From: Marinobacter sediminum
Lineage (GTDB): Bacteria > Pseudomonadota > Gammaproteobacteria > Pseudomonadales > Oleiphilaceae
DNA length: 64,000 nucleotides
Reading direction: 5' to 3'
Assembly (NCBI RefSeq): GCF_016820575.1
Contig: NZ_JAEMQH010000001.1
Coordinates: 682,001-746,000, forward strand
Shown piece after piece: positions 52,204 through 61,855 of this stretch (within the stretch, counting starts at the first letter, position 1; each line of letters starts with the position of its first letter). Position numbers and translations under genes: made by a program. The notes beneath the pieces are model-generated. The model was given only the letters and a program-made list of their open reading frames with translations. It had not been told where the DNA came from and searched no databases.

Positions 52204-52926
52204 TTACAGGTTGCTGCCGTAATCCACGCCCCGGGCCTTGAGCCGATAAAACTCTTCCAGTACGCCGGCCATGGCGTCCGGGCAGTAGGGCCGCAAGCCG
52301 CCCAGTACCAGGCGTTTGGCAACCTGGCCGACTGGTTGGTGATCGGACAGCAGCCGGTACTCCAGGGTGACATTGCCACGCTTGCCGTTGGCAGCCAGTT
52401 GGGCTTCGTGCAGTTCCAGTTCCGGGTCGCTGGCATCCAGGCGATCCAGCGCCAGGCTCATGCTTTCGTACATCACCATGGGACGATCAGGGTTGAACAT
52501 GACCCCGTTCGATTCCATCAGTGGCTGCAGGGTATGCGGGAAATTCTTGCCGGAAGCTGAGACGTAGCAGCGGGTGAAGTTCTCGATCGTGGTTTCATCG
52601 CGGGTGGTCGGGCCGCTGCGAGTGACCTCCAGATACACCTTACCGTTGGCGTCGCACAGCTCGATGCGGCCTTCCTCCGGTTCCCGGAATTCCAGCGCCA
52701 CACCGTCGCCCAGCAGGCTCTTGAACTGGAAGGTCATGTTGGCAGAGAGACCGAAATGCGAAACCACCACCGCAAACAGCAGGTCACCGGGCACGCAGAA
52801 CCGGCGTGCGTCGGGGTCATGAATGGGATTGAAATCACCGGCAATCTCCTTGGCAAAACGGCTGGCCTGAAGCGCGGTAATGTGGATACGTCCTTGCTGT
52901 ATCGAATGAAAACGGTCTAGAAACAT
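52204..52926 (-). CDS. DUF3581 family protein
   Basis: The 240-residue protein matches DUF3581, a gammaproteobacterial family with an apparent hot-dog-like core (I-A-G-D-F-N-P-I-H-D near the N-terminus). MaoC/hot-dog hydratases share the D-x-N-P-I-H motif, so an acyl-CoA-related function is possible. No conserved operon partner is seen; it lies 65 bp from the peroxiredoxin gene on the same strand. Confidence 0.7.
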   Translation of the reverse strand: MFLDRFHSIQQGRIHITALQASRFAKEIAGDFNPIHDPDARRFCVPGDLLFAVVVSHFGLSANMTFQFKSLLGDGVALEFREPEEGRIELCDANGKVYLEVTRSGPTTRDETTIENFTRCYVSASGKNFPHTLQPLMESNGVMFNPDRPMVMYESMSLALDRLDASDPELELHEAQLAANGKRGNVTLEYRLLSDHQPVGQVAKRLVLGGLRPYCPDAMAGVLEEFYRLKARGVDYGSNL

Positions 52927-53058
52927 GTGCTGCCTATTCTGTTCGCGGAGTGGGATGTGTCAAAGGAGCCCGCTGTCTACCTGTAATGATAGTTGAGTCC
53001 CATCAATACCAATATGCGCTATTCGTCCTAAAGTGAAGGCTGGACAGTAAGCGCAAGC

Positions 53059-55779
53059 ATGGAGGCGAGAGTGTGCCCTTCCGGTTCCTGGCACGAATTA
53101 CCACAGCAACAGGTCCTGGCCGAGTTTGATGTTAGCCCGGCTGGCTTGACCGCCGCCGAGGCCGACCAGCGCCTGCAGCAGTTTGGGCTGAATAGCCTGC
53201 CGGAACCGCAGCGGCCCGGGCGGATCGCCCGGTTTCTGCGCCAGTTCAATAACGTGCTGATCTACGTGCTGCTATGCGCGGCAGTAATTACCGCAACCCT
53301 TGGACATCTGCTCGATACCGGCGTCATTCTCGCGGTGGTGTTGGCCAACGCCGTGATCGGTGGGCTTCAGGAGGGCAAGGCGGAGAAGGCCATCCAGGCC
53401 ATTCGGAGCATGCTGGCCCTGCGCGCCACCGTGGTGCGCGACGGTCATCGCCTGACCATTGCCGGCGAACGGCTGGTGCCCGGTGACATCGTGCTGCTGG
53501 AGGCGGGTGATAAGGTCCCTGCGGATCTTCGCTTGTTGAAAGCCCACAATCTGTTTGTGCAGGAAGCGCTGCTCACCGGCGAGTCGATGCCTGTGGAAAA
53601 ACAGACCGAGCCGGTACCGGTCGGCCAGGCCCTCGGCGACCGCAGCTGCATGGCGTTCAGTGGCACGGCTGTTACCGCGGGCCAGGCCTCGGGCCTGGTG
53701 GTGGCTACCGGATTGCACACGGAACTTGGCCGGATTCAGGGCCTGCTGGCGGACGTTGAGCAGCTGACGACCCCGCTGGTAGCGCAAATGCGCCAATTCG
53801 CCCGCTGGCTGACGCTGTTCATCCTGGTCATGGCGGCCGCTCTGCTGGCGTATGGCCACTGGCGCCTGGCCTACGATTTCGGTGATCTGTTGATGGCGGT
53901 GGTTGGTCTGTCGGTGGCGGCCATTCCCGAGGGGCTGCCGGCGGTGCTGACCATCACCCTGGCGGTGGGCGTCCAGACCATGGCCAGCCGCAATGCCATT
54001 GTCCGCCGCTTGCCGGCGATCGAAACCCTGGGTGCGGTCTCGGTGATTTGCTCCGACAAGACCGGCACCCTGACTCGTAATGAGATGAGTGTGGTGACGG
54101 TGATCACCGCAGATCGATCATTAACCATCGACGGCGAGGGTTATGGCCCGGATGGGGCGGTTTTGGACCGGGATCAGGTTATCGAGACGGGCAGTTGTAA
54201 GGTCCTGACCGAAATGGCGCAGGTTGCGGGTCTGTGCAACGACGCGGAACTCAAGCGCGAGGATGGCTGCTGGCGGGTGGAAGGGGACCCGATGGAGGGC
54301 GCGCTGTTGTCGTTCTCGGCCCGGGCTGGGCTGGATGCCGGCGACTTGCAGGGACATTGGCCCAGAACCGACGCCATTCCGTTTGATACCAGCTATCGCT
54401 TCATGGCAACCCTGCACCACGATCATCAGAACCGGGCTTTCATCTTCGTGAAGGGCGCGCCCGAGGTGCTTTTGGAGCTGTGTGCGGTTCAGCGCTCTGA
54501 AACCCAGGCCCAAAACCAGGGCCAGGTGCCATTGAATCAGCGCTGGTGGCAGGAACAGATTGTCGCGATTGCGGCTTCCGGTCAGCGGGTGCTGGCGCTT
54601 GCGGCCCGTTCGGTGCCCGCCAGTCAGGTGGTGCTGGAGCGGGACGACCTTGTTGAAGGGCTGGTTTTTCTCGGGCTGGTTGGGCTGATTGACCCGCCAA
54701 GGCGCGAGGCTATTGAGGCCGTGGCCGAGTGTCAGAGTGCCGGTATTCGGGTCAAGATGATTACCGGTGACCATGCCGATACCGCCCGGGCCATAGCCGG
54801 TGAGGTGGGCCTGAAAAACCCGGACCGGGTCCTGACCGGCGCCGATCTGGACCAGCTCACGGACCAGCAGTTGGCACGAGCGGCAATCGAAACCGATGTC
54901 TTCGCTCGCACCAGCCCGGAGCACAAGCTACGCCTGGTGATCGCGTTGCAGGCCCAGCAGCAGACCGTGGCGATGACCGGTGATGGCGTGAACGATGCGC
55001 CAGCCCTGAAACGGGCAGACATCGGCGTGGCCATGGGTTGCAAGGGCAGTGAGGCGGCCAAGGAAGCCTCCGAGTTGGTGTTGGCGGATGACAACTTTGC
55101 CTCAATTGCGGTGGCCGTGCGGGAAGGGCGTACCATCCACGACAACATTCGCAAGGTCATCAGTTGGACCCTGCCGACGAACGCCGGTGAAGCCTCGGTG
55201 ATTGTTTGGGCATTGCTGGCGGGTCTGACGCTGCCCATCACCCCCATCCAGATCCTCTGGGTGAACATGGTCACGGCCGTCACTCTGGGCATTGCCCTGG
55301 CGTTTGAGGCCAGTGAAGCCGATACCATGCAGCGACCGCCGCGCAAGCGCTCTGAGCCGTTACTGACTCGAAGCCTGGTTTGGCACATTGTCCTGGTGGC
55401 CGTCCTGATCCTGCTGGGTGTTTTCGGCATCTTCCGTTTTGCCATCAATCAGGGGCACTCGGTTGAGACAGCCCAGACCATGGCGATGAATACGCTGGTG
55501 GCAATGCAGGCTTTTTATCTGCTGTTTATTCGTAACAAGGACACCGTCACGCTCACCTGGAAAAAACTGAGGGCGACCCGGCTGGTGTGGCTGGCCATTG
55601 CCGCGGTGCTGGTTGGTCAGCTTGGCCTCACCTATCTGCCACTGCCTCAGCGAGTTTTCGCCACCGCCGCGGTACCGGGCCCGGAGATGCTGTTCAGCCT
55701 GGTGATCGGCGCAGCGCTGTTCATCGTGATCGAGCTGGAAAAGCAACTCCGGTTGCGGCTGACCAAAGGCCGTGAATGA
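53059..55779 (+). CDS. Cation-transporting P-type ATPase
   Basis: The 906-residue membrane protein has the P2-type layout: actuator domain with L-L-T-G-E-S, P-E-G-L-P in helix 4 (typical of Ca2+-type pumps), the phosphorylation motif C-S-D-K-T-G-T-L-T, and T-G-D-G-V-N-D-A-P-A-L. Ten membrane segments are expected (the C-terminal six are at about 690-890). The N-terminal part resembles the cation-ATPase N domain. The transported ion cannot be fixed from the motifs alone, Ca2+ or Mg2+/Na+ being the main choices. ATG 53059 is used; no neighbour on the same strand suggests an operon. Confidence 0.85.
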   Translation: MEARVCPSGSWHELPQQQVLAEFDVSPAGLTAAEADQRLQQFGLNSLPEPQRPGRIARFLRQFNNVLIYVLLCAAVITATLGHLLDTGVILAVVLANAVIGGLQEGKAEKAIQAIRSMLALRATVVRDGHRLTIAGERLVPGDIVLLEAGDKVPADLRLLKAHNLFVQEALLTGESMPVEKQTEPVPVGQALGDRSCMAFSGTAVTAGQASGLVVATGLHTELGRIQGLLADVEQLTTPLVAQMRQFARWLTLFILVMAAALLAYGHWRLAYDFGDLLMAVVGLSVAAIPEGLPAVLTITLAVGVQTMASRNAIVRRLPAIETLGAVSVICSDKTGTLTRNEMSVVTVITADRSLTIDGEGYGPDGAVLDRDQVIETGSCKVLTEMAQVAGLCNDAELKREDGCWRVEGDPMEGALLSFSARAGLDAGDLQGHWPRTDAIPFDTSYRFMATLHHDHQNRAFIFVKGAPEVLLELCAVQRSETQAQNQGQVPLNQRWWQEQIVAIAASGQRVLALAARSVPASQVVLERDDLVEGLVFLGLVGLIDPPRREAIEAVAECQSAGIRVKMITGDHADTARAIAGEVGLKNPDRVLTGADLDQLTDQQLARAAIETDVFARTSPEHKLRLVIALQAQQQTVAMTGDGVNDAPALKRADIGVAMGCKGSEAAKEASELVLADDNFASIAVAVREGRTIHDNIRKVISWTLPTNAGEASVIVWALLAGLTLPITPIQILWVNMVTAVTLGIALAFEASEADTMQRPPRKRSEPLLTRSLVWHIVLVAVLILLGVFGIFRFAINQGHSVETAQTMAMNTLVAMQAFYLLFIRNKDTVTLTWKKLRATRLVWLAIAAVLVGQLGLTYLPLPQRVFATAAVPGPEMLFSLVIGAALFIVIELEKQLRLRLTKGRE

Positions 55780-55818
55780 TTGCTGGCAGGGGAAATCTTA
55801 ATGATGCTTTCGCTTCGT

Positions 55819-55855
55819 ATAGCATGGCTCTATCAGACAGTTTAGGGCAATCAAT
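55819..55855 (+). promoter_or_regulatory. OxyR-like site upstream of ahpF
   Basis: ATAG, seven bases, CTAT, seven bases, TTTA, seven bases, CAAT, with the same 37-bp layout and the same final word as the ahpC site. It ends 104 bp before the ahpF ATG. Confidence 0.5.
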
Positions 55856-55958
55856 TTGAGCGTGCGCCGGGCAAGCCTTATTGTTGCCCCACGTTGATTT
55901 TTAACCCGTATTGAATTCAGTGACTTGGTGTCACGCTGACCTAGAGAGGAAAGAGTAC

Positions 55959-57545
55959 ATGTTGGATGCCGGTATCAAGGAGCAACTGAAAGCCTATATG
56001 GACAAGCTGCAGCAGCCGATCGAGCTGGTTGCGGCCTACGACGATGGTGATAAGTCCCAGGAACTGAAGCAGTTGCTGGAAGAGCTTGAACCTATGTCGG
56101 ATAAGATCAGTTTGCGGACTGAGGAAGCCACCGACGTGCGTCGGCCATCGTTTGCCATCAACCGGATCGGCACCGACATCGGTGTTCGGTTTGCTGGTAT
56201 TCCCATGGGCCACGAGTTCACGTCGCTGGTGTTGGCATTGCTCCAGGTAGGCGGCCATCCCTCCAAAGCGGCTCAGGAAGTGATCGAGCAAGTGCAGGAG
56301 CTGGACGGTTCATTCGAGTTCGAAACCTACTTCTCGCTGTCGTGCCAGAACTGCCCGGATGTGGTGCAGGCCCTGAACCTGATGAGTGTGTTGAACCCGA
56401 ACATCAAGCACACCGCCATCGACGGCGCACTGTTCCAGGACGAAGTGGAGCAGCGGGAAGTCATGGCCGTGCCTAGCGTATACCTGAACGGCGAGTCCTG
56501 GGGGCAGGGGCGCATGACCCTGGAAGAGATCGTGGCCCGTCTGGACACCAAATCCGACGAGAAAGAAGCCGAGAAGATCAACCAGAAAGACACCTTTGAA
56601 GTGCTGGTGGTTGGCGGCGGCCCCGCCGGTGCTTCGGCGGCGATCTACGCTTCCCGGAAGGGTATCTCCACCGGCATCGCAGCAGAGCGCTTTGGCGGTC
56701 AGGTGGCGGATACCATGGGTATCGAAAACCTGATCTCGGTGCCCTACACCGAAGGCCCCAAGCTGGTCGGTGCCATGGAGCAGCACGTCAAGGAATACGA
56801 TGTCGACATCATGAACATGCAGCGCGCCGAGAAGCTGATTCCGGCTGCCAAACCGGGTATGCCCCACGAAATCCGTCTGGCGAATGGCGGTTCCCTGAAG
56901 GCCCGTACGCTGGTGCTGTCCACCGGGGCCCGCTGGCGCCAGATTGGTGTTCCGGGTGAGGAAGAGTACCGGAACAAGGGTGTGGCCTACTGCCCGCACT
57001 GCGATGGACCGCTGTTCAAGGGCAAGCGTGTGTCGGTGATCGGTGGCGGTAACTCCGGTGTCGAGGCGGCCATCGATTTGGCGGGTATCGTCGGGCACGT
57101 GACGCTGATTGAGTTTGGTGCGGAAATGCGCGCTGATGACGTGCTGCAGAAGAAGCTGCGCAGCCTGAAAAACGTGGAGATCATCACCTCGGGCCAGACC
57201 ACCGAAATCACCGGGGAAAATGGCAAGGTGAGCGGTCTGAACTATAAGGATCGAAACACCGGTGAAGAGCACCACGTGGCCCTGGAAGGGGTGTTTATCC
57301 AGATCGGTCTGGTGCCGAACACCGAGTGGTTGAAGGGCGATATTGAGCTCAGCCAGCACGGTGAAATCGTGGTCAACGACCGTAACGAGACCTCCATCCC
57401 GGGTGTCTTCGCGGCCGGCGATGCCACCACCGTGCCCTACAAGCAGATCGTCATCTCCATGGGCGAAGGCTCGAAAGCGGCATTGAGCGCCTTCGACTTC
57501 CTGATCCGGAATTCGGTGGAAGACGACGAGGAGCAGGCTGCGTAA
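55959..57545 (+). CDS. ahpF: Alkyl hydroperoxide reductase subunit AhpF
   Basis: The 528-residue flavoprotein passes electrons from NADH to AhpC. It has the N-terminal tandem glutaredoxin-like domain with C-Q-N-C (about residue 129), then FAD-binding G-G-G-P-A-G-A-S-A, a second redox motif C-P-H-C-D-G and NAD-binding G-G-G-N-S-G. ATG 55959 is preceded by AGAGGAAAG; the open frame starts 16 codons earlier. It lies about 4.4 kb from ahpC rather than adjacent to it, but shares the OxyR-like motif. Confidence 0.95.
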   Translation: MLDAGIKEQLKAYMDKLQQPIELVAAYDDGDKSQELKQLLEELEPMSDKISLRTEEATDVRRPSFAINRIGTDIGVRFAGIPMGHEFTSLVLALLQVGGHPSKAAQEVIEQVQELDGSFEFETYFSLSCQNCPDVVQALNLMSVLNPNIKHTAIDGALFQDEVEQREVMAVPSVYLNGESWGQGRMTLEEIVARLDTKSDEKEAEKINQKDTFEVLVVGGGPAGASAAIYASRKGISTGIAAERFGGQVADTMGIENLISVPYTEGPKLVGAMEQHVKEYDVDIMNMQRAEKLIPAAKPGMPHEIRLANGGSLKARTLVLSTGARWRQIGVPGEEEYRNKGVAYCPHCDGPLFKGKRVSVIGGGNSGVEAAIDLAGIVGHVTLIEFGAEMRADDVLQKKLRSLKNVEIITSGQTTEITGENGKVSGLNYKDRNTGEEHHVALEGVFIQIGLVPNTEWLKGDIELSQHGEIVVNDRNETSIPGVFAAGDATTVPYKQIVISMGEGSKAALSAFDFLIRNSVEDDEEQAA

Positions 57546-57577
57546 CGTGAGTCGCTAAAACCTCCGTAATAGCTCCG

Positions 57578-57609
57578 AAGGCACCGGACTCGTCCGGTGC
57601 CTTTTTTTT
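57578..57609 (+). terminator. Terminator after ahpF
   Basis: AAGGCACCGGA and TCCGGTGCCTT pair around a 4-base loop, followed by a T-run. It closes the ahpF transcript 33 bp after its stop. Confidence 0.9.
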
Positions 57610-57697
57610 GAGCATGGAAAATCTCCACGGCCGGGTCTAAATTTCTCATAGGGGAACACCCCGCCGTGACGACGGGGCAGCAAACAGGAGGTGCGGG

Positions 57698-58762
57698 ATG
57701 CACACAGCATCGCGCCTGAATAATGGAACTGAGTCCGTCACTGCCGACGCAAGTTTGCCCGAACACAGCGCCGGCATCCGCCTGGGCCGGGAACTGCTGG
57801 CGGCGACCAAACCATTTGCCGAAGAGTCGGTGGCAAGAAGCTGGTGGTGTGTTGGCTCGACGCTCACGTTGATGGTGGCTGCGCTGACCGCCGCCGGAGT
57901 GATGAATTGGTGGCCGCTAAAACTGTTGTTTTCGGTGGCTGGGGCGCTGCTGATGGTTCGCGCTTTTATCACTTACCATGATTATCTGCACGGGGCGATT
58001 CTCAAGCAGTCCCGGATCGCCCGTTGGCTGTTTTATGTCTATGGGGCTTTTGTCCTTACCCCTCCTCGCTCATGGCGTGAAAGTCATAACTATCACCATG
58101 GCCATGTTGGCAAGGTGAGCGCCGCGAGTGTAGGCGCTTTCCCGATGATCACCACGCGAATGTGGCACGAATCCACCCGCTGGCAGCGCCTGGTGTATCG
58201 GGCTCAGCGCCACCCCCTCGTCGTGTTGTTCAGCTACCCCATTGTGTTTGGGCTCAATATCACACTGCTGCCGTTGCTGAATAACCCGGCACGGCACTGG
58301 GATTCGGCGGTTGCGTTGGTCGCTCATGTCGGCATAGTTGCCATGCTTTGGGCGGCCGGCGGCGCCAGCCTGGCCTTTTTCGTGATTTTGCTGCCCATGG
58401 CGATCGCCTCGGCGCTGGGTTGTTACCTGTTTTTTGCCCAACACAGCTTCCGGCTGATGCAGGTGGTGTCACCTGAGGCCTGGACGTACTACCGAGCCGC
58501 ACTGGAGTCATCCAGCTACATGCGGATGAATCGGGTAATGCAATGGATTACCGGTAATATCGGTTATCACCACATTCACCATCTTAACGTCCGGATTCCC
58601 TTCTACCGTTTACCGGAAGCGATGGCGGCAATTCCGGAGCTGCAGTCTCCCTTGACCACGACTCTGAGCCCGAGGGATATTGTGGCCTGCTTCCGATCTG
58701 CGCTCTGGGATGAACAGCAGCAAAGAATGGTGTCCTACCGGGAGGCCCGAAATTCGCTGTGA
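57698..58762 (+). CDS. Membrane fatty acid desaturase
   Basis: The 354-residue integral membrane di-iron enzyme carries three histidine boxes: H-D-Y-L-H, H-N-Y-H-H and H-H-I-H-H, with about four hydrophobic segments between them. The order and the final H-x-x-H-H box fit an acyl-lipid or acyl-CoA desaturase. A leading 40-residue N-terminal segment is soluble. CAGGAGG precedes the ATG. It could adjust membrane fluidity; the position of the double bond is not predictable. Confidence 0.8.
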   Translation: MHTASRLNNGTESVTADASLPEHSAGIRLGRELLAATKPFAEESVARSWWCVGSTLTLMVAALTAAGVMNWWPLKLLFSVAGALLMVRAFITYHDYLHGAILKQSRIARWLFYVYGAFVLTPPRSWRESHNYHHGHVGKVSAASVGAFPMITTRMWHESTRWQRLVYRAQRHPLVVLFSYPIVFGLNITLLPLLNNPARHWDSAVALVAHVGIVAMLWAAGGASLAFFVILLPMAIASALGCYLFFAQHSFRLMQVVSPEAWTYYRAALESSSYMRMNRVMQWITGNIGYHHIHHLNVRIPFYRLPEAMAAIPELQSPLTTTLSPRDIVACFRSALWDEQQQRMVSYREARNSL

Positions 58763-58859
58763 TTGTATTGCCTTTCTGAATTTGTTCCCGTTAATCTGAA
58801 TGGTTTTCTGGGGGCCATGGTTTTGGCTTTGGGTAGGTTGCGTTGCGGGGTCGCAAGCG

Positions 58860-59352
58860 ATGGTGCGGGTGTTGTGTCTAGCGATCTGTCTGACGGTTTT
58901 GCCATTCAACGCCGCAGTAGCTGCTCGAGAGGTGTTCCTGTCGCCGGATGATTCGCGGTTCTGGGGATTGGTCTCGGGTTTTATGCAGGCCGTTGCTAAC
59001 GACCTGAGTATGGACCTGGAGGTCGTGACGGATCACGAGCGTCATCGTTTCAGTTATCTGCAGTTATCTGCAGTTGGCGCAGAAGGTCCTGAGTCGCCCG
59101 CAAAAGCCCGACTACCTGGTGTTCATGTGCAAGGAGAAGGTTACCGAGCGCATGCTGACGTTGGCCAATGAGGCCGGAGTCAAAGTGTTTACCTTCAATA
59201 CCGACGTGCCCGAAGAGGCAAGGGCTGTCTTCAGCCTTGCTCTTAACCCGGAACCGGCAGACCGGTGGCAGGGCGCTAACCAGCTTGCGGACGCCGTTGT
59301 TTCGGCATTGGACGCCGTCGGGAGAGCAGACAACCCGGTGAGTCGGCACTGA
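58860..59352 (+). pseudogene. Periplasmic binding-protein pseudogene, 10-bp duplication
   Basis: A signal peptide (V-L-C-L-A-I-C-L-T-V-L-P-F-N-A-A-V-A) precedes R-E-V-F-L-S-P-D-D-S-R-F-W-G-L-V-S-G-F-M, the start of an ABC sugar-binding-type protein. At 59051-59070 the decamer CAGTTATCTG is tandemly duplicated; removing one copy joins the frame to A-Q-K-V-L-S-R-P-Q-K-P-D-Y-L-V-F and further to S-R-H and a TGA at 59350. Even when repaired it would have only about 160 residues, half the usual size, so a C-terminal deletion is likely too. It follows the desaturase gene; an ATG at 58800 gives an alternative start. Confidence 0.7.
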
Positions 59353-59369
59353 TGCCGCAATGGGGCGAA

Positions 59370-60035
59370 TTATTCTTCGATGTCCGCCTGCAGGCTGCCG
59401 TTCATCGAGCCCACCGTGCTTTTATCCCCGAATAGGTGCGGATAGGCCGCTTGTACGCCCGAGACAATAAATTCGTGGGGTACGTCGTCGAACATCCCAT
59501 GGTCGTTTACGTATTCCATGTGTGCCTCCCCGGATTCGGTGTATTCCTGGAACACTGAGTCGTGCACACCGTCGAACTCCAGCGGTTCGACATTCATCAT
59601 TTCGCACAGTTGCCGGTTGAACGCCGGAGTCGCTTTCACCCAGCGGCCGTTCAGGTACAGCTCGATAAAGCCGTGCATGCGGAAAATATCCGACTGCAGC
59701 CACTCGATCAGCTTTGGGCTGGACAGGTGATTGCGGACGTCGGCCAACCCCAGCCGGCTGGGAATGCCCAGTGAACGAGCCGCCGCGCCCAGCAGAACCG
59801 CTTTCGGAATACAGTAGGACTCGCCGCTGCTCAGGGCGTGGCTGGCACTGAAGGTGTTCGGATCAGTCTGGAATACGTACGGGTTGTAGCTGACCTGGTC
59901 CCGAACCGCGAGGTAGAGCGCTTTGACCTGTTCCACCGGATCATCGGACACGCCTTGCAACTGCTCGGCTATCCAGCTCTTGAGTTCCGGGTTTTCGTAG
60001 TCGAAGAACTCGGTGGGCTGTAGATACTGGTCCAT
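59370..60035 (-). CDS. Transglutaminase-like cysteine peptidase
   Basis: The 221-residue protein has the papain-like transglutaminase core: S-G-E-S-Y-C-I-P-K-A (nucleophile Cys), then F-R-M-H-G-F-I-E-L-Y-L-N-G-R-W (His) and a following V-K-A-T-P-A-F. An Asp that would complete the triad lies near D-G-V. No signal peptide is visible. Such proteins act as proteases or amidases. It is a single gene, ending 17 bp from the pseudogene stop in convergent orientation. Confidence 0.75.
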   Translation of the reverse strand: MDQYLQPTEFFDYENPELKSWIAEQLQGVSDDPVEQVKALYLAVRDQVSYNPYVFQTDPNTFSASHALSSGESYCIPKAVLLGAAARSLGIPSRLGLADVRNHLSSPKLIEWLQSDIFRMHGFIELYLNGRWVKATPAFNRQLCEMMNVEPLEFDGVHDSVFQEYTESGEAHMEYVNDHGMFDDVPHEFIVSGVQAAYPHLFGDKSTVGSMNGSLQADIEE

Positions 60036-60151
60036 GGGCGGGCATCCGGGGGTTAGGGCATTAATCCATCATCTTCGCCAATTAGCTTGCTACAGGCAAT
60101 GACGAAATCCACCACAATGGTTGCCGGATTAGCTCAGGTCGCGGCTGGCTT

Positions 60152-60895
60152 TCAGGAGGCTCCACGCTTCAGTTCGTATGCGCAGATGTTCACCGAGGTG
60201 GCCAGGTTCAGCGATTCTATCGCCCCCTGACCGGCAATGGTGTAGGGCACGGCGCCGAGCTCTTCCAGTGCGCTCCGGGGCACGCCCCGGGCCTCGTTGC
60301 CGAACAGGTAGCAGTCGTGATGGGGGAACTCGGCTGAGGTCAATGCCGCACCGTTGAGGTCGAGGCAGGCAATGCGCTGGTAGCGGCCGGCGAGCTGCTC
60401 GAGGCTTACGTCGGTTTCTAATGGCAGGTGGAAGAGCGCGCCCATGCTGGCGCGCACCACCTTGGGATTGTAGGGGTCGACACTGCCGGGGCTGAGCAGG
60501 CAGCGAAAACCGCCGAACCAGGCCAGGGTGCGCAAAATAGTCCCGAGGTTGCCAGGATCCTGAACCTCGTGCAGGTACACCGCCCGTTCGCCGGCATTAG
60601 CCGGTGCCGCAGCGCCTTGGTTTGCTTCCGGCATGGCCACTACCGCAAGGATGCCCTGGGGCGTGCGGGTGTCGGCCAATTGTGCCATCTGGCGATCACT
60701 GACCAGATGCGTGGTGAACGGGCTCTGCCAATGTTCGTACGCCGCGGTTACGTACAGCTCTGTGCTCACCAGCGCCGGCTGCTGGGCGACGGCTTTCTGC
60801 AGTTCCAGCACCAGGTGTTCGCCCTCGACCAGGTAATGCCTGAATTCCTGGCGGTACTTTTTCTGGTGCAGTTTTCGAATGTCGTTCAGTTTCAC
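60152..60895 (-). CDS. TrmH/SpoU-family RNA methyltransferase
   Basis: The 247-residue protein has an N-terminal RNA-binding-type domain and the SPOUT knot with N-L-G-T-I-L-R-T, L-F-G-N-E-A-R-G-V-P and S-L-N-L-A-T-S-V. These are the conserved SAM-binding and trefoil motifs of 2'-O-methyltransferases such as RlmB or TrmH relatives. Which RNA it modifies is not clear. The start ATG is at 60895; rlmE begins 159 bp away in the opposite direction, so two RNA methyltransferases are divergent neighbours. Confidence 0.8.
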   Translation of the reverse strand: MKLNDIRKLHQKKYRQEFRHYLVEGEHLVLELQKAVAQQPALVSTELYVTAAYEHWQSPFTTHLVSDRQMAQLADTRTPQGILAVVAMPEANQGAAAPANAGERAVYLHEVQDPGNLGTILRTLAWFGGFRCLLSPGSVDPYNPKVVRASMGALFHLPLETDVSLEQLAGRYQRIACLDLNGAALTSAEFPHHDCYLFGNEARGVPRSALEELGAVPYTIAGQGAIESLNLATSVNICAYELKRGAS

Positions 60896-61053
60896 ATTGG
60901 TCGCCCGTGGCTGCGCCCGAGCCGCGCAGGCGGTCGAGGTGGGAGCTGGAATGAGCCGATTGTACGTGCGCCGGCATCGGTTGTCAGGATTTTGCCGGGA
61001 CGGCGCCCGGCACGTACAATAACAGACCGTTTCCCCCGCTATTGATGAGTCCT

Positions 61054-61674
61054 ATGGCCCGATCCAAAAGCAGTAACCGCTGGCTTGAAGAGCATGTCAA
61101 CGACCCCTTCGTGAAACAGGCGCAGGTGGACGGCTATCGCTCCCGGGCCAGCTACAAGCTCCTGGAAATCAACAAGAAGGACCGTTTGATCCACCCCAAC
61201 ATGGTGGTCATGGACCTGGGCTCGGCACCCGGGGGCTGGTCGCAGGTGGCCGCCAACCTCGTTGGCCACAAGGGCCGGGTCATTGCCTCGGACATCCTGG
61301 AGATGGACGCCATTGCCGGGGTCGAGTTCATCCAGGGCGACTTCACCGAGAACGATGTGTTCGATGCCATCATGACCACCCTGGGCGACGCCCCGGTGGA
61401 TGTGGTGATTTCCGATATGGCCCCGAACATCAGTGGCGTGACTGTGGCCGACCAGGCGTCCTCTATGTATTTGGTGGAACTGGCACTGGACATGGCCTGC
61501 CAGGTGCTCAAACCGAAAGGCAACTTCGTCGCCAAAGTGTTTCAGGGGGAAGGCTACGACGAGTACCTGAAATCGGTACGGGCGGTGTTCGACAAGGTGG
61601 TGGTGCGCAAGCCGGATTCTTCCCGGGCTCGCTCCCGAGAGGTCTATGTCCTGGGCAAGGGCTTCAAGGGCTGA
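61054..61674 (+). CDS. rlmE: 23S rRNA 2'-O-methyltransferase RlmE
   Basis: The 206-residue RrmJ/FtsJ-type enzyme methylates the ribose of U2552 in 23S rRNA using SAM. The SAM motif D-L-G-S-A-P-G-G-W and the K-D-K-E tetrad (Lys 35, Asp 121 in S-D-M-A-P-N, Lys 161, Glu 196) are all there. ATG 61054 gives the family start [10 protein letters not shown]; two upstream in-frame starts at 61042 and 61045 add nothing conserved. Unlike E. coli, it has no ftsH neighbour in the window. Confidence 0.9.
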   Translation: MARSKSSNRWLEEHVNDPFVKQAQVDGYRSRASYKLLEINKKDRLIHPNMVVMDLGSAPGGWSQVAANLVGHKGRVIASDILEMDAIAGVEFIQGDFTENDVFDAIMTTLGDAPVDVVISDMAPNISGVTVADQASSMYLVELALDMACQVLKPKGNFVAKVFQGEGYDEYLKSVRAVFDKVVVRKPDSSRARSREVYVLGKGFKG

Positions 61675-61699
61675 GCCGTCCTCGGCTGAAAAACAGGCA

Positions 61700-61736
61700 T
61701 AAAAAACGGGCCTAAAAACGGCCCTAAAAAAAGGGC
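61700..61736 (-). terminator. Terminator of the iron-dependent alcohol dehydrogenase gene
   Basis: On the minus strand GGGCC and GGCCC pair around a GTTTTTA loop and are followed by GTTTTTT. An overlapping alternative arm (GCCCT/AGGGC around six A) exists at 61721-61736. The surrounding 61680-61760 is a simple A-tract/GC-word repeat between two convergent genes. Confidence 0.55.
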
Positions 61737-61855
61737 ACCTGAAAACCAGAGCCCCAAAAAGGAAGACATTGCACGTGTCGCTCGTGCTGGCGGGCGGATG
61801 CGGGCGGGTGAAGGAACACTCATCCGCCGCTAAAGTATCTGCTAATCCGTAGCGG

